Shown here in pieces: positions 28,660-29,211 of a DNA stretch of 29,211 bases (within the stretch, counting starts at the first letter, position 1; each line of letters starts with the position of its first letter). A model generated the notes under the pieces. The model searched no databases. It worked only from the letters and a program-made list of their open reading frames with translations, and was not told the DNA's origin. The translations under genes were made by a program, and so were the position numbers. Location: the NCBI GenBank assembly GCA_004802705.1, contig SGPL01000417.1:1-29211 (forward strand). Direction: 5' to 3'. Origin of the DNA: Bondarzewia mesenterica. Taxonomy: Eukaryota; Basidiomycota; Agaricomycetes; Russulales; Bondarzewiaceae.

Positions 28660-29211
28660 TATAAAACTATTACAGTAATTATTTGCAGCTATTTTTTTAA
28701 TTTGTAATTTATGTACATTATTGTCACATGCTTTTGATATGTTCTGACCACATGATTTTGATAAGTTTTTTTTAATTTTTTTGATATATTTTGATCACAT
28801 GATTCATATGTTTTTTTGTATGTTTTTCCATATGTTTTTTATATGTTTTTCCATATGTTTTTCCATATGTTTTTTTTAGATGTTTTTCTATATGTNTTTT
28901 TCATATGTTTTTTTTTTTTACTTTTATACATTTGTTTATTTTGAATAAAACTAAGATCTATATATAACAGTTAGCTAAATCTAACAAGTAATTTGACTTA
29001 GATGAGTATACATTCACTCTAACTTATAAGATCTCATGCCTGACATCTATAGCTTAATATGATAAATAGTCTAATTAAAATAAAAGCACGTTTAATCTCA
29101 ATATAAGTCTAGGAGCTCAGGTAGCATCAGAGATCACATTAAAGTTTAACATATCATTGATGGCATTGTAATGAGACATAATGAGATTGTATCTTGTCTA
29201 TATTTCTACAT
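28660..29211. other. AT-rich tail without genes
   Basis: I see no coding frame or RNA gene. It holds the T-rich microsatellite at 28770-28915, with one undetermined base at 28896. Confidence 0.5.
28770..28915. repeat. T-rich microsatellite, units of ATATGTTTTTCC
   Basis: About ten units of the pattern ATATGTTTTTCC occur, with variable T-run length and the CC often missing. The undetermined base at 28896 lies inside, as expected for a slippage-prone tract. Confidence 0.75.

Overview
The window is nuclear DNA from a filamentous fungus, most likely a mushroom-forming basidiomycete (Agaricomycetes). Genes have introns of 54-86 bases with GT/AG ends, the housekeeping exons are compact and CpG-containing, and the repeats are those of mushroom genomes: KDZ transposase with a CxC2-type N-terminus, Ty1/copia and Ty3/gypsy remnants, and a tyrosine recombinase family. 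This assignment is inferred from gene structure and content; no species is claimed.

Layout. (1) 1 to about 655 is AT-rich mitochondrial-type DNA with the start of atp9, two 72-nt tRNA-like units and small GC clusters, so it is a nuclear mitochondrial insertion (NUMT) or a chimeric join. (2) 665-960 is a broken coding remnant, followed at 1136-1814 by a short element with Tc1/mariner-like ends and a TA duplication. (3) 1817-8200 is the gene-bearing part: a type B carboxylesterase-fold gene (3722-5757, +) whose nucleophile Ser is Ala and which carries a one-base frameshift, and convergent to it an intact CIA1/CIAO1 WD40 gene for cytosolic Fe-S assembly (7853-6492, -). (4) From about 8.2 kb to the end the window is a repeat island: a copia pol relic (8.33-10.88 kb), AT-rich DNA with almost no CpG (10.9-13.7 kb), a gypsy LTR-like region plus gag/protease relic (13.7-16.56 kb) butted against a truncated KDZ transposase on the other strand (16.57-17.57 kb), degraded minus-strand ORFs including a viroplasmin-like domain (18.0-19.7 kb), a broken plus-strand gene of an uncharacterised mushroom family (19.83-22.73 kb), a minisatellite (22.99-23.47 kb), a tyrosine recombinase pseudogene (23.88-24.73 kb), minus-strand ORF remnants (24.86-27.0 kb), a 1.6-kb inverted repeat (27.0-28.58 kb) and a T-rich microsatellite tract.

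Only CIA1 looks like an intact conserved gene; the esterase is intact apart from the frameshift. The rest shows decay concentrated in C-to-T and G-to-A changes, notably loss of Arg CGN codons and Asp-to-Asn changes at catalytic sites. This fits cytosine methylation or RIP-like mutation of repeats. The most unusual structures are the catalytically dead esterase, the 1.6-kb inverted repeat whose arms differ often at CpG sites, and a pair of 72-bp inverted repeats bracketing about 4.9 kb around the tyrosine recombinase.
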